Shown here in pieces: positions 23,858-33,401 of a stretch of DNA of 64,000 nt. The translations under genes and the position numbers were made by a program. This DNA comes from Tianweitania sediminis (GTDB lineage Bacteria; Pseudomonadota; Alphaproteobacteria; Rhizobiales; Rhizobiaceae): contig NZ_JAGIYY010000004.1 in the NCBI RefSeq assembly GCF_017813335.1, forward strand, positions 1 to 64,000, written 5' to 3'. Each line of letters starts with the position of its first letter. The stretch's first letter is position 1. The notes under the pieces are model-generated. The model was not told the DNA's origin. It did not search any database and saw only the letters and a program-made list of their open reading frames with translations.

Positions 23858-24997
23858 ATGCGACCGGCGATAGCTCTAAATCACACACAAGCTTTTGCCG
23901 GACCGAAAACTCCCGCGAGAAAACTGATGTCAGTTGACCCACAAAGCTTGGCCACGTTGCTTGAGGTGATCCACAATGCAGACGATGGACAAGCTAAGGT
24001 CCTCATAGCGTCGCTGCTTAAGTCGGAACATCTCACCGGACCTACGAAGTCCGTCTTGCGGTTCGCGGCAAGTAAACTCGACCCTTCAGTCGCACCAGAG
24101 AAGCCGCGCACAGCCTCTGATCTCTCCTACATCAATGTTCCGGTCGGGACAGTTTCAACAGATGGGAGCGCCCTTTTGGGTCGTGAGGGGTACATCTACC
24201 TAACGGAGGGCTCGAACAACGTTCTGTCCCGGTACCAGAGGGACAAGAACTCGACTGAGGAACTATGCGCACAATGGAGTAGCTTACTGCTAGAGCGGGT
24301 TAAGCGCCATGATGCCTCAGGCCGCACATATCTTCAATTCATCGTTCCTGAGAAGATATCATCACTGCCTGAGTACTTCCCAACGGCGATCCAAACCCCC
24401 ACCGACCTTCTTTCGCAGATAGAGGCGACTTTTGAAAAGAAAGACTACTACTTCTCGGTCCTTAGCCTCTTTCGAGCTCATGGCTCTCGCTGTGTTCCGC
24501 GCCTGGACAGCCATCAAAGCACCTATGGGTCATATTTGATCGCGCGGCATGTCGCGCAATTGTTCGGCATCAGCGCGCTCGATGACGTACCATTTAATGA
24601 TACTGAAATCCGGTCTGGCGACCTCGCGCAGCGGATGCTTGGAACTCCCTTGTACGAGGCACTCTCCGCTCCAAGTGACGACACCAACCCAGCGCTCTCG
24701 CTCAGACCGCGTGAGATTGAAGTCATAGAACCTCCTCGAGGAGGTCACTTGGGAACCAGATGCATCTGGCAGACAGATGGCGCGCCAATTCAGAAAAAGG
24801 CGGTAGCCTTCGCAAATTCCTGCTTCCATAAGGGCGGTCGGCCACTCCTGTCTTGGTGGTTCTCTCGCCTCTTCGAGGAGTTCCACTTCGTCTGGAGCAA
24901 TGAAGTTGACGACTCTTATGCTGAAAGCGTCAACGCGGATGTAGTAATCGGACAAACCATGGAGAGGTTCATGTTTGCCAGAATGCCTCAAAACTGA
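23858..24997 (+). CDS. AlgX/AlgJ-like (SGNH/DHHW) polysaccharide O-acetyltransferase
   Basis: A 379-aa protein; ATG 23927 is an alternative start. Its layout follows the AlgJ/AlgX SGNH family: an early GREGYIYLTEGSNNVLSRY strand pair, a long helical middle with IVPEKISSLPEYFP, the catalytic D-x-H signature in PRLDSHQSTYGSYLI (about residue 215), and a late Ser block (VAFANSCFHKGGRPLLSWWF). Such enzymes add acetyl groups to exported polysaccharides. No clear signal peptide or membrane anchor is seen, which is unusual. It is AT-richer than the phage genes and opposite in strand, and is followed by a GT61 gene. Together they look like lysogenic-conversion genes. Confidence 0.6.
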   Translation: MRPAIALNHTQAFAGPKTPARKLMSVDPQSLATLLEVIHNADDGQAKVLIASLLKSEHLTGPTKSVLRFAASKLDPSVAPEKPRTASDLSYINVPVGTVSTDGSALLGREGYIYLTEGSNNVLSRYQRDKNSTEELCAQWSSLLLERVKRHDASGRTYLQFIVPEKISSLPEYFPTAIQTPTDLLSQIEATFEKKDYYFSVLSLFRAHGSRCVPRLDSHQSTYGSYLIARHVAQLFGISALDDVPFNDTEIRSGDLAQRMLGTPLYEALSAPSDDTNPALSLRPREIEVIEPPRGGHLGTRCIWQTDGAPIQKKAVAFANSCFHKGGRPLLSWWFSRLFEEFHFVWSNEVDDSYAESVNADVVIGQTMERFMFARMPQN

Positions 24998-25041
24998 TTC
25001 TGCCCAGTTTCGTCTGAAACCTTGAATCGAGCATCGGTAGG

Positions 25042-26124
25042 ATGATGAGTACAAACCTCGCAATAGAGCTTGTACCGGGTGCGATCGTGGCTCCTCTTAG
25101 AAGCTTGACGTTGGCGAAGTCCCAAGCTTCGCCCGGGACATTCGACGGAGGTGTGTACGATGCGAATGGTCAAGTAGTGACCCGTGGCTTGCAGCTGAAA
25201 GCTTCATACAACAACGAGCCGTTGCCTTGGGAAGAGGGCACCATCGTGAGCACAATTGCCGGGACTCATCTCTTTGGTGGAATGCTCCAAGCACGTCATT
25301 TCGGGCACTTTCTGACTGAAAGCCTGTCCCGTATGTGGGCATTTAAAGCCCTCCAGAACTCAGTGCAGAGCGTCGTCTTTTATCTGCGCGACATAACAGA
25401 AGACGTAGAGCCTTGGGTTAATGAGACCTTTCGAGAGTTCTTTCCTGAGGCCAACCTAACCCTCGTCAGGGCAGAAACCCGCTTCGAAACCCTGATCGTT
25501 CCCGATCAGTCTATTCACCCGGACTATAAACAGATCGTAGGGACACCCTTGATCCGCCAAGCCTTCTCCCAAGCAAAGTTCCCCTACCGCGGCACCCGCC
25601 GGGACGTCTATATTTCTCGCAGCAAGCTGCATGTCCGGGATGGAGGCATCCTAGGTGAAACCCACATCGAGCAAATGCTTCAGCGAGACGGTTACGACAT
25701 CATCTACCCTGAGCGCCTGACCATCGAGCAACAGGTGCAGCTTTATCGGACTTCGGGGCGGACTATCTTCGCTGAGGGTTCGGCCATCCACTTATTTGCC
25801 TTATGCGCCACCCCTACGCATCGTCCGTTCATTATCTGGCGCCGCAGGGTCAATGGCGTATTTCAGGATCAGTTGCGTTCTTTTACGGGCAAGGATTTGC
25901 CGGGATCCGCCCGGGTGAAGGAGCTCTGGATCGCGAGCAAGCGCGGTAGTGATCCTGTTACGGCGAGAGCATCAGTGGACATGCACGGGATTGAAGGCGA
26001 CCTGCGGGTTAATGGATTCATTTCTGACCAACCATGGGACGAGTACGATACCAAACGTGACGACGAGGAACTTCGGGAACTGGGAAAACTTCGTAACGAC
26101 CCCTACCTTCCGCATCCTGTATAA
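25042..26124 (+). CDS. GT61-family (DUF563) glycosyltransferase
   Basis: A 360-aa protein with the DUF563/GT61 core: GGMLQARHFGHFLTESLSRMW near residue 80, the basic YISRSKLHVRDGG segment near 190, and PERLTIEQQVQLYRTSGRTI followed by AEGSAIHLF near 230-250. GT61 enzymes transfer sugars, often xylose or similar, onto glycans; bacterial members act in capsule or LPS synthesis. It starts 44 bases after the AlgX-like gene. It would modify a host surface glycan, perhaps the receptor of this or related phages. Confidence 0.75.
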   Translation: MMSTNLAIELVPGAIVAPLRSLTLAKSQASPGTFDGGVYDANGQVVTRGLQLKASYNNEPLPWEEGTIVSTIAGTHLFGGMLQARHFGHFLTESLSRMWAFKALQNSVQSVVFYLRDITEDVEPWVNETFREFFPEANLTLVRAETRFETLIVPDQSIHPDYKQIVGTPLIRQAFSQAKFPYRGTRRDVYISRSKLHVRDGGILGETHIEQMLQRDGYDIIYPERLTIEQQVQLYRTSGRTIFAEGSAIHLFALCATPTHRPFIIWRRRVNGVFQDQLRSFTGKDLPGSARVKELWIASKRGSDPVTARASVDMHGIEGDLRVNGFISDQPWDEYDTKRDDEELRELGKLRNDPYLPHPV

Positions 26125-26154
26125 AGTCTACCCATGACATGAAAGACCAAGAAA

Positions 26155-26340
26155 ATGCTTATAAGCAAGACAGACGCGCTCCCATCCGAGGAACTGGCGA
26201 TCCTTTCTGAACGTTTGGCTAAACGATGTGAGCAGGCCAGCGCAAGCAATCAACCGCTCTCCGCAGAGATGCTTCGAGACTTCGCGAGGTTCTTCCGCAC
26301 AATCGCCGCCAGAGAGCGGCTTGCATCAGACATCATTTAG
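26155..26340 (+). CDS. Hypothetical 61-aa protein
   Basis: A small helical frame (MLISKTDALPSEELAILSER...) 30 bases after the GT61 gene on the same strand. Its stop overlaps the end of the convergent tail gene by four bases. No domain. It is probably the last gene of the accessory operon. Confidence 0.4.
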   Translation: MLISKTDALPSEELAILSERLAKRCEQASASNQPLSAEMLRDFARFFRTIAARERLASDII

Positions 26341-27149
26341 CTCACTAGTCTGTCGCGGTTCGCCGCCCAGTCCCTTTCCATAACGGAAATTAACGACGCG
26401 CCGTCACTGTCCAGCCTCTGCAACCATGCGCGATAGGTCGCCCCTCCATGGGAAACTGCAAACGGCACGACGCGGCCGATCACTGCAGGGTCAGTCGGCG
26501 CAGGATCAACGTAAGCTTGTGCAGTCGCGGCGCTTTCCGCGACAAGCTGCTTATCCACATAAAGGCGAGAGAGGTGGTTGGAACCGACCACCTGATACTC
26601 ACCGACCAGGTAACGTAGTCCCCCGACGGACATGTTGGCGACCACGGAACGACCGTTGGCGATGAACTGCAATGACTTTAGAGTTCCGGCCGGGCGTGCC
26701 GCCGAAAGGCTGAGAAGCCATTGATAGCCGGTTGGAGCCCCACTTTTATAGAGGCCAGCGATGCTGTAAGGCACATCGCTCGTTCCTGTACTGCCGTACC
26801 CGGTGTCAGCCAAGTTGAGCCAGATCCCGAACGCGAAATGCGTGACGCCTATCGGTAGACGCCAGTTGCTGCCAAGGTTGATCTCCAACGCGCCGGCGCC
26901 AGCGGCAAGGAACACAAAGCCCTTGCCGTCGTAGGCCAGGTTGTCCTGTAGGATCGCGTCAGCGCCACCTCGCACAAGGTCTTTGACGCGGGCTCCGGCC
27001 AGACCAGGATTGGCTTTCGAGTAGGCCCACCCCGAGGAGAAATCGACAAGACCCACCGTGCGCTCATCGATGAGCGCATCCCGCTGCAGCAGCGGAAGCG
27101 TTGGATCGTTGGTGTGAAGACCAACAGATTGGCGGATCAGTCCGACCAT
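26337..27149 (-). CDS. Lectin-like tail protein (270 aa)
   Basis: It is the last gene of the tail-fibre block. The sequence is beta-rich with repeated Gly, Ser and aromatic residues (FAFGIWLNLADTGYGSTGTSD, GYQWLLSLSAARPAG), like a concanavalin A-type jelly roll. The N-terminus (MVGLIRQSVGLHTNDPTLPL) resembles a short docking segment. It probably binds surface carbohydrate at the tail tip. It follows the SGNH-bearing fibre by ten bases. The fold is inferred from pattern only. Confidence 0.5.
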   Translation of the reverse strand: MVGLIRQSVGLHTNDPTLPLLQRDALIDERTVGLVDFSSGWAYSKANPGLAGARVKDLVRGGADAILQDNLAYDGKGFVFLAAGAGALEINLGSNWRLPIGVTHFAFGIWLNLADTGYGSTGTSDVPYSIAGLYKSGAPTGYQWLLSLSAARPAGTLKSLQFIANGRSVVANMSVGGLRYLVGEYQVVGSNHLSRLYVDKQLVAESAATAQAYVDPAPTDPAVIGRVVPFAVSHGGATYRAWLQRLDSDGASLISVMERDWAANRDRLVS

Positions 27150-27159
27150 GGTTCGTACC

Positions 27160-29322
27160 TCAGATTTTACGGAGTGAAAGACGGGAAACCCAGAACGTGC
27201 CGCTCATGGGCTCACCACTCTTACCCTTGATTGTGACCGCCACGGCGAGGCTGGTCAGATCAGCAGGAACGATGAACGGGGTCGAGATGAATGGCCCACC
27301 ATAGGACGCGGAGGGATTGCTGCTTGTGGCCGTAGCAGCAGGCTGGTAGCCGACGGAGAGTGCAGTATCGGTGCCATTGACGTTAAGGTTTAGATCTGGC
27401 CCATACATGCCGACCGATCCAGCATCGACTTCGATCTGGCCAACCAATTCAAGCACATCGCCTAATGAGAAGTTTGCCAGGCTCAAACCGCGCGAAAGCG
27501 CGATCAACTGGCTGCCGTTGATGGCGGTGCCAGTGAAGACGATCTTTTGACCTTCGAACCCATCGCGGACCTCTTTCGAAGCTGTGACGGCGTAGCTGGC
27601 GGTTGCGTTCAGCGTCCAGCCGTCCGCCACCGAGCCTGAGATTGTGCCCGTACCAGTTTTCACGCCGCCCGTTCCAAGCATCATCCCGTTAGGGATCAAG
27701 TTTCCCAGTGGGTTATCGACGCTGTAGACATCGGCTGCCGACACCGCAGGTGTAACGGGCGTGCGGGCAAGATCTGAAACGCTTTGCCAGACGCGGCTGC
27801 CGAGGCGCCGGGCGCCTTCGCAGGTGAGGTGTAGCGCATCATAGAAAAGGCCGGCCTGTGGTGCGCCGATTGAACTAGCAGGATCGACAAGATCCGGCCA
27901 AGCATCGATCACACGGACATTAGGGTTCTCAGCCAGCCGAAGCAGCCGATTGTAAGTCCGCAGATGGCGCGCGACTCGCTGTGTGGTCCAGGTGTGCCCG
28001 ACATACGGGGTTGTATCACCTCGCGGCAGTTCAGCGACGATCCAAGCCATCTTGCCAGCCGCCACAATGGCCGCGACCATCGCATCGATATTGCCGATGC
28101 TGTCTTCATCAACCGCATCGTTGGTTTCGCACATGACGATGAAAAAATCAGCTTCGGCCGCCGAAACAAGGGCACCCGGTAATCGGGCCAGGATCTGCGT
28201 TGTCGTCTCGCCGGCAGCACCGAAATTCCAGTCGGACGGAACTCGGACAGCACCTTTGCTATAAAGCTGCAACCAGAATGGGTAAGCGCGAGGTTGCAAG
28301 AGCCCCTTTGTCACTCCCGTATAAGCGTTCGCGGTTCGGCTATCCCCGATGATCGCGCCTCGAAGCGTGCCGCGCCGCAAGGGGACTGCACCTGCCTGCT
28401 CTTCAGCAGGCTCTTCGAAGCGCATGATGCGGAAATCAGCATCGATATGGACATCGCCGCTGTAACCGGAAAGCGCGTACTCATCGGCATCAAGAAAGGC
28501 GTACTCGCGCCCGCCGAGTATCTGCCGGTTTGCTTCCAGAAGGCGAGTTCTCAGCGGCAATAGGTACTCGTAGCCGACAGCCGTGACTCTGCGCATGACA
28601 CGCTCGTCAGCGTCGATATCAACGTCAGCACCAAGCGTGGTGTATGCCTCATAAACGGACGTTTCGACTTGAGGAGAAACAACCGTCTCTACAACAGCCT
28701 GCCTCGCCTCCAGCGCCCCAACCTTCGTAGTGGACGGAACGCCTTCACCTTCATCAGAAGTAGACGAGTTTGTTCGCGTGAACTGCCGGATCGACTTCTC
28801 ACTGCCCGGTGTACCCAGGACGCGAAACACCTCACCATCGGCTACTGCGGCACGTCCGACTGCCTCACTTGGAAAGATCGGACCGGCAGCCGCCAGAGCG
28901 GCATCCTTGGCCTGCATCGCGATCTCGGCGTTTGCGGCGACGATCGGCGCCTGCTGGACCACGATGATAGCCGCGTCCGGAGCAGCAAGGATCGCTTCAA
29001 GGTTCTGCAGGATGACATCCATGCCCTCGACATCGTAGCCGGCAAGGAGCGTCTGAAGCGCCTGACGATAGCCGCTATCATAGGGCGTAAAGGTGATCTC
29101 GTAGGGCTCTGCGACCTGCGCGGGACCAGGCCACGCCACCGCCAAAGTGATGGTCGTGGCGTCAACGGCAGCGATCCGGACAAGCAAGCCGCGATGACCG
29201 CCGAACCGATCGCCCGGTCGCACAGCCTGCACCAGGTTGCCTGCGTTCTGGAATGTGACCGTCAGGCCGCCTTCCTCGACGGTCGCCGTGCCCGTGCGGT
29301 AGATGCCAGGCCAATCAGCCAT
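27160..29322 (-). CDS. Tail fibre/spike with SGNH esterase domain
   Basis: A 720-aa protein. ATG 29322 overlaps the upstream stop by eight bases; a longer in-frame start at 29,352 is less likely. Residues 1-100 are a beta-rich attachment domain. Residues about 320-510 carry an SGNH/GDSL hydrolase: block I GDSRT (about 325), block II Gly in AAGETT (about 372), block III CETND (about 402) and block V DALHLT (about 495). The rest is a beta-rich C-terminal receptor domain. Tail SGNH enzymes usually remove acetyl groups from capsule or O-antigen. This phage therefore probably uses an acetylated polysaccharide as receptor. Confidence 0.75.
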   Translation of the reverse strand: MADWPGIYRTGTATVEEGGLTVTFQNAGNLVQAVRPGDRFGGHRGLLVRIAAVDATTITLAVAWPGPAQVAEPYEITFTPYDSGYRQALQTLLAGYDVEGMDVILQNLEAILAAPDAAIIVVQQAPIVAANAEIAMQAKDAALAAAGPIFPSEAVGRAAVADGEVFRVLGTPGSEKSIRQFTRTNSSTSDEGEGVPSTTKVGALEARQAVVETVVSPQVETSVYEAYTTLGADVDIDADERVMRRVTAVGYEYLLPLRTRLLEANRQILGGREYAFLDADEYALSGYSGDVHIDADFRIMRFEEPAEEQAGAVPLRRGTLRGAIIGDSRTANAYTGVTKGLLQPRAYPFWLQLYSKGAVRVPSDWNFGAAGETTTQILARLPGALVSAAEADFFIVMCETNDAVDEDSIGNIDAMVAAIVAAGKMAWIVAELPRGDTTPYVGHTWTTQRVARHLRTYNRLLRLAENPNVRVIDAWPDLVDPASSIGAPQAGLFYDALHLTCEGARRLGSRVWQSVSDLARTPVTPAVSAADVYSVDNPLGNLIPNGMMLGTGGVKTGTGTISGSVADGWTLNATASYAVTASKEVRDGFEGQKIVFTGTAINGSQLIALSRGLSLANFSLGDVLELVGQIEVDAGSVGMYGPDLNLNVNGTDTALSVGYQPAATATSSNPSASYGGPFISTPFIVPADLTSLAVAVTIKGKSGEPMSGTFWVSRLSLRKI

Positions 29323-29521
29323 GATCCCTCGCACGCATTTCGAGTTCGGCATTGCGCGCCCTGACCCTGCGAAGCTCCTGGTCGAGTTCGCGCACCGTGA
29401 TTGCCATCATCAGAGCTTCATTCTCCAGAAAGGCGGCGCGACGCTTGTAGTGCGAAGCCACGGCATCAAGGATCACCGGCTGCGGCGCATCAGCGCCGGC
29501 CGCTTGGGTCGGTTCAGTCAT
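29315..29521 (-). CDS. Small coiled-coil tail protein (68 aa)
   Basis: The sequence MTEPTQAAGADAPQPVILDA leads into a long charged helix (ENEALMMAITVRELDQELRRVRARNAELEMRARDH) of coiled-coil type. It sits between tail-fibre genes and overlaps the fibre start. It probably helps fibre assembly or attachment. Confidence 0.5.
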   Translation of the reverse strand: MTEPTQAAGADAPQPVILDAVASHYKRRAAFLENEALMMAITVRELDQELRRVRARNAELEMRARDHG

Positions 29522-29535
29522 CTGTGAAGTCCCTG

Positions 29536-29910
29536 CTACTCGCTGGGTTGGATGCCGTAGGCGGCAAGAACCGCTTCAACCGCGGCCGGCGTGGCCGCTA
29601 TCTTCAGTTCGGCTTGCGCCCGCTGGCGGTCGATCTCGACCTGCGCCAGTTGCTCTGACTGCACCTGCGCCTTGTCGAGAACGGCTTTCGCGAGATCAGC
29701 CTCGCTGATACCGCGAGCGGATGCTTCCGGCGCCAGCAGGGGCGAAGTGCCCCCGTCGAGAACACGACGCGCCTCGTCAGCTTTAAGCGCATGAACCTCG
29801 TGGATGGCTCCGCCAAGCACCGCGTAGTGGCGTGATGCAAAGCCTGCTTCCAATCGCAGCAGCGCAGCCATGCGGACGTTGGCCATATTCTTCGCCAGCT
29901 CGATCTTCAT
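29536..29910 (-). CDS. Tail-associated hypothetical protein (124 aa)
   Basis: The ATG overlaps the stop of the upstream gene (ATGA). The protein is helical and alanine-rich (MKIELAKNMANVRMAALLRL...) and ends PAAVEAVLAAYGIQPSE. Short proteins of this kind after tail-tip genes often serve as fibre chaperones. No family is recognised. Confidence 0.5.
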   Translation of the reverse strand: MKIELAKNMANVRMAALLRLEAGFASRHYAVLGGAIHEVHALKADEARRVLDGGTSPLLAPEASARGISEADLAKAVLDKAQVQSEQLAQVEIDRQRAQAELKIAATPAAVEAVLAAYGIQPSE

Positions 29911-30338
29911 TGAGCGACGATCTCCATTTCGAAAGGCACGTAGGGAAAGTGGTTGATCGCCAGCCGGTAGGTAGCCGGCATGGCCGATCGAAGCTGGATC
30001 GGCTCGCCGTCCGCCGTGTAGGGCGCACCATCGATCGTGAAGGGGAAGCCGGCTGGGATGCCCGTGATCACCGCCTCATCGAGACCATCCGCGACAATCA
30101 CGGGCTTTGAAGCCTGCACCGCCAGTTGCGGCCTCGGCAGGATCCGCTTCGCTTCTATGTCAAAGTAGACCTGGAGGGGATCCGGCACTTCCATGCCGTG
30201 GCCCACCCACCGGAAGGTGAGATGCGGAAACAGTGGCCCGTAACCCTCCATCACGTCGGGCGGCACCGAGCCGCAGTAGACGATCTCGCCCGTTGAGGGA
30301 TCGTGCTCGACAAAGACCGCGTTGCGCTGTTCACTCAT
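29907..30338 (-). CDS. Tail accessory protein (143 aa)
   Basis: ATG 30338 (MSEQRNAVFVEHDPSTGEIV) overlaps the stop of the tail-tip gene by the pattern ATGA. A long upstream extension of the frame is only antisense or shifted sequence of that gene. The small beta-rich domain with FTIDGAPYTADGEP recalls fibre-assembly or tail accessory proteins. It is part of a tightly packed tail operon. Confidence 0.55.
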   Translation of the reverse strand: MSEQRNAVFVEHDPSTGEIVYCGSVPPDVMEGYGPLFPHLTFRWVGHGMEVPDPLQVYFDIEAKRILPRPQLAVQASKPVIVADGLDEAVITGIPAGFPFTIDGAPYTADGEPIQLRSAMPATYRLAINHFPYVPFEMEIVAQ

Positions 30339-33300
30339 CGCTTCACTCCGAAAACGCCGAGACGGGAATAGGAAGCGGAGGCCGATGCGCCGGTGCTTGC
30401 GGTGGTCGAAAACTGCAGGGCGACCGTGAACGTCCCAGAGCCTACGGCGATTGGGAAAACGAACGAAAAGCTGCCGCCAGAGATGTTGCCGGTTCCACCA
30501 TTCGACTGGCCGGCAACAACCTGCATATACTCCCCGCCATTGATCAGAATGCGGGCGACGATCGAAGCAAAAGCGGAGCCGTCCGTACTCGTGGCGTCCA
30601 CCCTGCAGGTGAAAAGCACGAAGAGCGTCCCGCCAACCGCCATCGAAACAGATGTCTGGCAGGCCGTCGACCATCCACCGCTGACCGCGGCGCTGTTGGC
30701 CACCACAGAGGCTGTTGTTGCCGCCTGCAAAGCCAGAGCCGTGGTGTCGACGCCGCCGATCTTGAGCTGGTCGGTGTCGATGCTGTGCGCCTTGATGTTG
30801 ATCGCATCGATCTCGCCGACGATCAGCGACGCAAGCACCGCCGCATTGACGCGCATCACGCCGTCCTGGAAGACGAACGGCGTGAACTTGCTTCCCGGGC
30901 TTGTAGGGTTGGCGATGTAGAAGCGGTCGGCAACGAAGCCGGCATAGCCGAGACCGCCGCTGGTCGCTTCCAGGAAGAGCGCACTGCTGACGAAGTTGCC
31001 AGCCGAGCCATGCTGCACCTGGACGGCGTAGCGCGCGCCGCCCGATGGGCCGCCGGCTGTCGCCGTCGCACGAATGTTGATCGAGGCGGACACGTCGTCC
31101 ACCTGCGCTTCCAGCACATCGATCGACTGGGCTGTCGCAACCAGCACGCCGTCGATGCGGGAAACTTCCGTCTGCACCAGCTGGTCGATCGTCGCGAGGC
31201 CGGTTTCGAACTCCGCGCTCATCTCGTTGAGCACGGCCGTGATGACCCCATCCGGACCGATGGCCAGGATGATGGACTCGCCAACGAAGGCTCGGGTGTC
31301 CTCGATCTTCAGCTCGACTTCTTCGCGGATCACCTTGCGGTCGATGAAGTTCGATGAAGCTTCGTTTTCCTCATCCAGCATCAACTGGCGGATACGCTCG
31401 ATCGCAGCGCGCGAACCCGTCGTGGCGAACTCCGTCATCCGCAGGATATGCTGCTGGATCTCCTCCAGCATGCCTGGCAGATACACGTCCCGATCCGTCA
31501 GGCGAATGTCCGGCGTGGTGACGGGCAGCCAACCCGACCAGAGCGTCGGTCGGCTGGACCGCGGCTCATAGCGGCCGCGCACGCCATAGGCGGTAAGCGG
31601 CAGCAGGTTTTGACTGATCAGAATGGAGCCAGCAGCGGGATTGTCCGTGCGGCCGCGGTAGATCACCTCCTCTGTGGCTGCGAGACGCACCTCGAACACA
31701 ACGGCCGCCACGTCCGGCTGCTCGCCGTCCCATGACAGCTTGATCGCTGCTCGGCGCGCTATGCCGCTTTCATCGTAGAGCACCGCGCCTTCGGCATACC
31801 AGTCGACGATGATCTGCGGGGCAGGGCGGATTGGTCCCACCGGTCCATTGACCGGCGTCCGGTAATCTGTGTTCTGGTTCCAGTCATAGTCGTTCGGATC
31901 GACTTCGGTCAGGTCGACCATCACGTCGAGATTGGCCCTGTCGGCCACGCCATCGACGCGGAAATGCTTGGTGATGTAGCCGTTGCGCGGCGAGGTCCAG
32001 GCAATGGTATCGACGCCAGGTTCTAGCACGCCATATTCGGGCGGCAGAACGATCGTGTGCCGGCGCGCCCGCTGCGCTTCCTCGAGCGCCGACTTCATCA
32101 ATCGTTGCACCTGGCCGGGATAAGGCACCAGGTCAAGCGATACATCGGCCATCAGCCGGCGATTACCGTCCCGCGCTTCGAGGTCCGCGCGGTAAAGCGC
32201 CGGGGCCGGTTTCGGCACCCACCCTTCGGCAGGTTCCGGATAGGTGGCAGCAACGCCGTTGATCGTGTCGGCCAGGCCAAAGAAGGGCGAGAAGCTTTGC
32301 GGCTCCGTCGAGAGGATCACGCCGTCGTCGATCGATGCCACCGGCGCATCCGGCGCGCCGACATGGATCTTGTAGGTCCCGCCGATCTCCGCCAGACGCC
32401 CCTGCGCGCCGGTGAGCACGGCCTCGATCGCGTCGGCAAGCGGCGCGGCCACCTGGATCTCGCCGCCCGTGCGATAGGTCGGTTCGGAGCCATACGGTCC
32501 CGCGATCGGCGCGCGGCACTTGTTGATCTGAGCGATCCAGTCAGCCACCGGCAGACGGGCGGCGGCAACACTCTGAAGTCCGTAGAACCAGGCAGCGTTG
32601 TAGGTTAGGCCGAGCAGCAGGTTGTACGCCTGGACGGCCGGCAGATGGTCACCGTCGCCGCCCCAAGTCGACGGGGTTCCGAGCCGATGCGAACCGCTGC
32701 CGCCGCGCGTGCTATCCCGCGACGGGTCGTAAAGCTTGACCCCGTTCAGCACGAACTTGAACTGCGGAAAGCCGCTGAACAGCTCCTCATTGATCTGCGC
32801 CGTGACGACGGCATAGGCGACGCCTCGACCGACACGGCTTGATCCCCAGGGCCGCTCTGCACTCGAAACGCGGTTGACGAGGAAAGTGTCCGGTCCGGCC
32901 TGATTGCCGTCATAGAAGCGGACCCAGAGGTGGTTGTTCGTTTCATCCGTGCGGTACTCAAGAACAGGAAAGCCCTGCTCATAGGTGCCATTGCTCCAGT
33001 CGATCGTGACCTTTTCGCCGTTGACCCAAAGTTCGGCCAGTCCGCTCACCGGCAGGTCCGACAAGGCGATAACCTGCGTCAGGTAGGCGTTCGGCGTCTT
33101 ATTCTCTTCGCCCCAGGTGTTGACATAGACCAGCGAGCCGGCCGTTGCGCCGAAACCGAGGATGAACGAGCGCGGCAGGTCGCCGCCCGATTGCAACTTT
33201 CCTTGGACGGAAAACTGCGCTTCCTGCGGCTTTCCGGCGATTGCCTTCGCGAGAAGGTTGAGCCCGATGCCGGCAGCCGTCTGCAGCACGAAGGCGCCGA

Positions 33301-33379
33301 TCGCGCTGCTGGCGATGAAGCCAGAGACAGCGGAAAACACGCCGCCGATCGCCGCTGCGATGCCGGAGAAAATTGCCAT
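30335..33379 (-). CDS. Tail tip / host-specificity protein (J-like)
   Basis: A 1014-aa central tail protein. It has a hydrophobic, glycine-rich N-terminus (MAIFSGIAAAIGGVFSAVSG) and beta-rich segments with the phage tail-tip core. A fibronectin-like stretch near residues 530-620 precedes a helical coiled coil around 640-760 (FVGESIILAIGPDGVITAVLN, DUF1983-like), and the C-terminus is glycine/serine-rich. J-like proteins form the tail tip that contacts the cell. It lies downstream of the tape measure and distal tail genes, as in lambda and GTA-like phages. Confidence 0.8.
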   Translation of the reverse strand: MAIFSGIAAAIGGVFSAVSGFIASSAIGAFVLQTAAGIGLNLLAKAIAGKPQEAQFSVQGKLQSGGDLPRSFILGFGATAGSLVYVNTWGEENKTPNAYLTQVIALSDLPVSGLAELWVNGEKVTIDWSNGTYEQGFPVLEYRTDETNNHLWVRFYDGNQAGPDTFLVNRVSSAERPWGSSRVGRGVAYAVVTAQINEELFSGFPQFKFVLNGVKLYDPSRDSTRGGSGSHRLGTPSTWGGDGDHLPAVQAYNLLLGLTYNAAWFYGLQSVAAARLPVADWIAQINKCRAPIAGPYGSEPTYRTGGEIQVAAPLADAIEAVLTGAQGRLAEIGGTYKIHVGAPDAPVASIDDGVILSTEPQSFSPFFGLADTINGVAATYPEPAEGWVPKPAPALYRADLEARDGNRRLMADVSLDLVPYPGQVQRLMKSALEEAQRARRHTIVLPPEYGVLEPGVDTIAWTSPRNGYITKHFRVDGVADRANLDVMVDLTEVDPNDYDWNQNTDYRTPVNGPVGPIRPAPQIIVDWYAEGAVLYDESGIARRAAIKLSWDGEQPDVAAVVFEVRLAATEEVIYRGRTDNPAAGSILISQNLLPLTAYGVRGRYEPRSSRPTLWSGWLPVTTPDIRLTDRDVYLPGMLEEIQQHILRMTEFATTGSRAAIERIRQLMLDEENEASSNFIDRKVIREEVELKIEDTRAFVGESIILAIGPDGVITAVLNEMSAEFETGLATIDQLVQTEVSRIDGVLVATAQSIDVLEAQVDDVSASINIRATATAGGPSGGARYAVQVQHGSAGNFVSSALFLEATSGGLGYAGFVADRFYIANPTSPGSKFTPFVFQDGVMRVNAAVLASLIVGEIDAINIKAHSIDTDQLKIGGVDTTALALQAATTASVVANSAAVSGGWSTACQTSVSMAVGGTLFVLFTCRVDATSTDGSAFASIVARILINGGEYMQVVAGQSNGGTGNISGGSFSFVFPIAVGSGTFTVALQFSTTASTGASASASYSRLGVFGVKR

Positions 33380-33401
33380 GGATGATCCGGGAACCCGTCG
33401 C

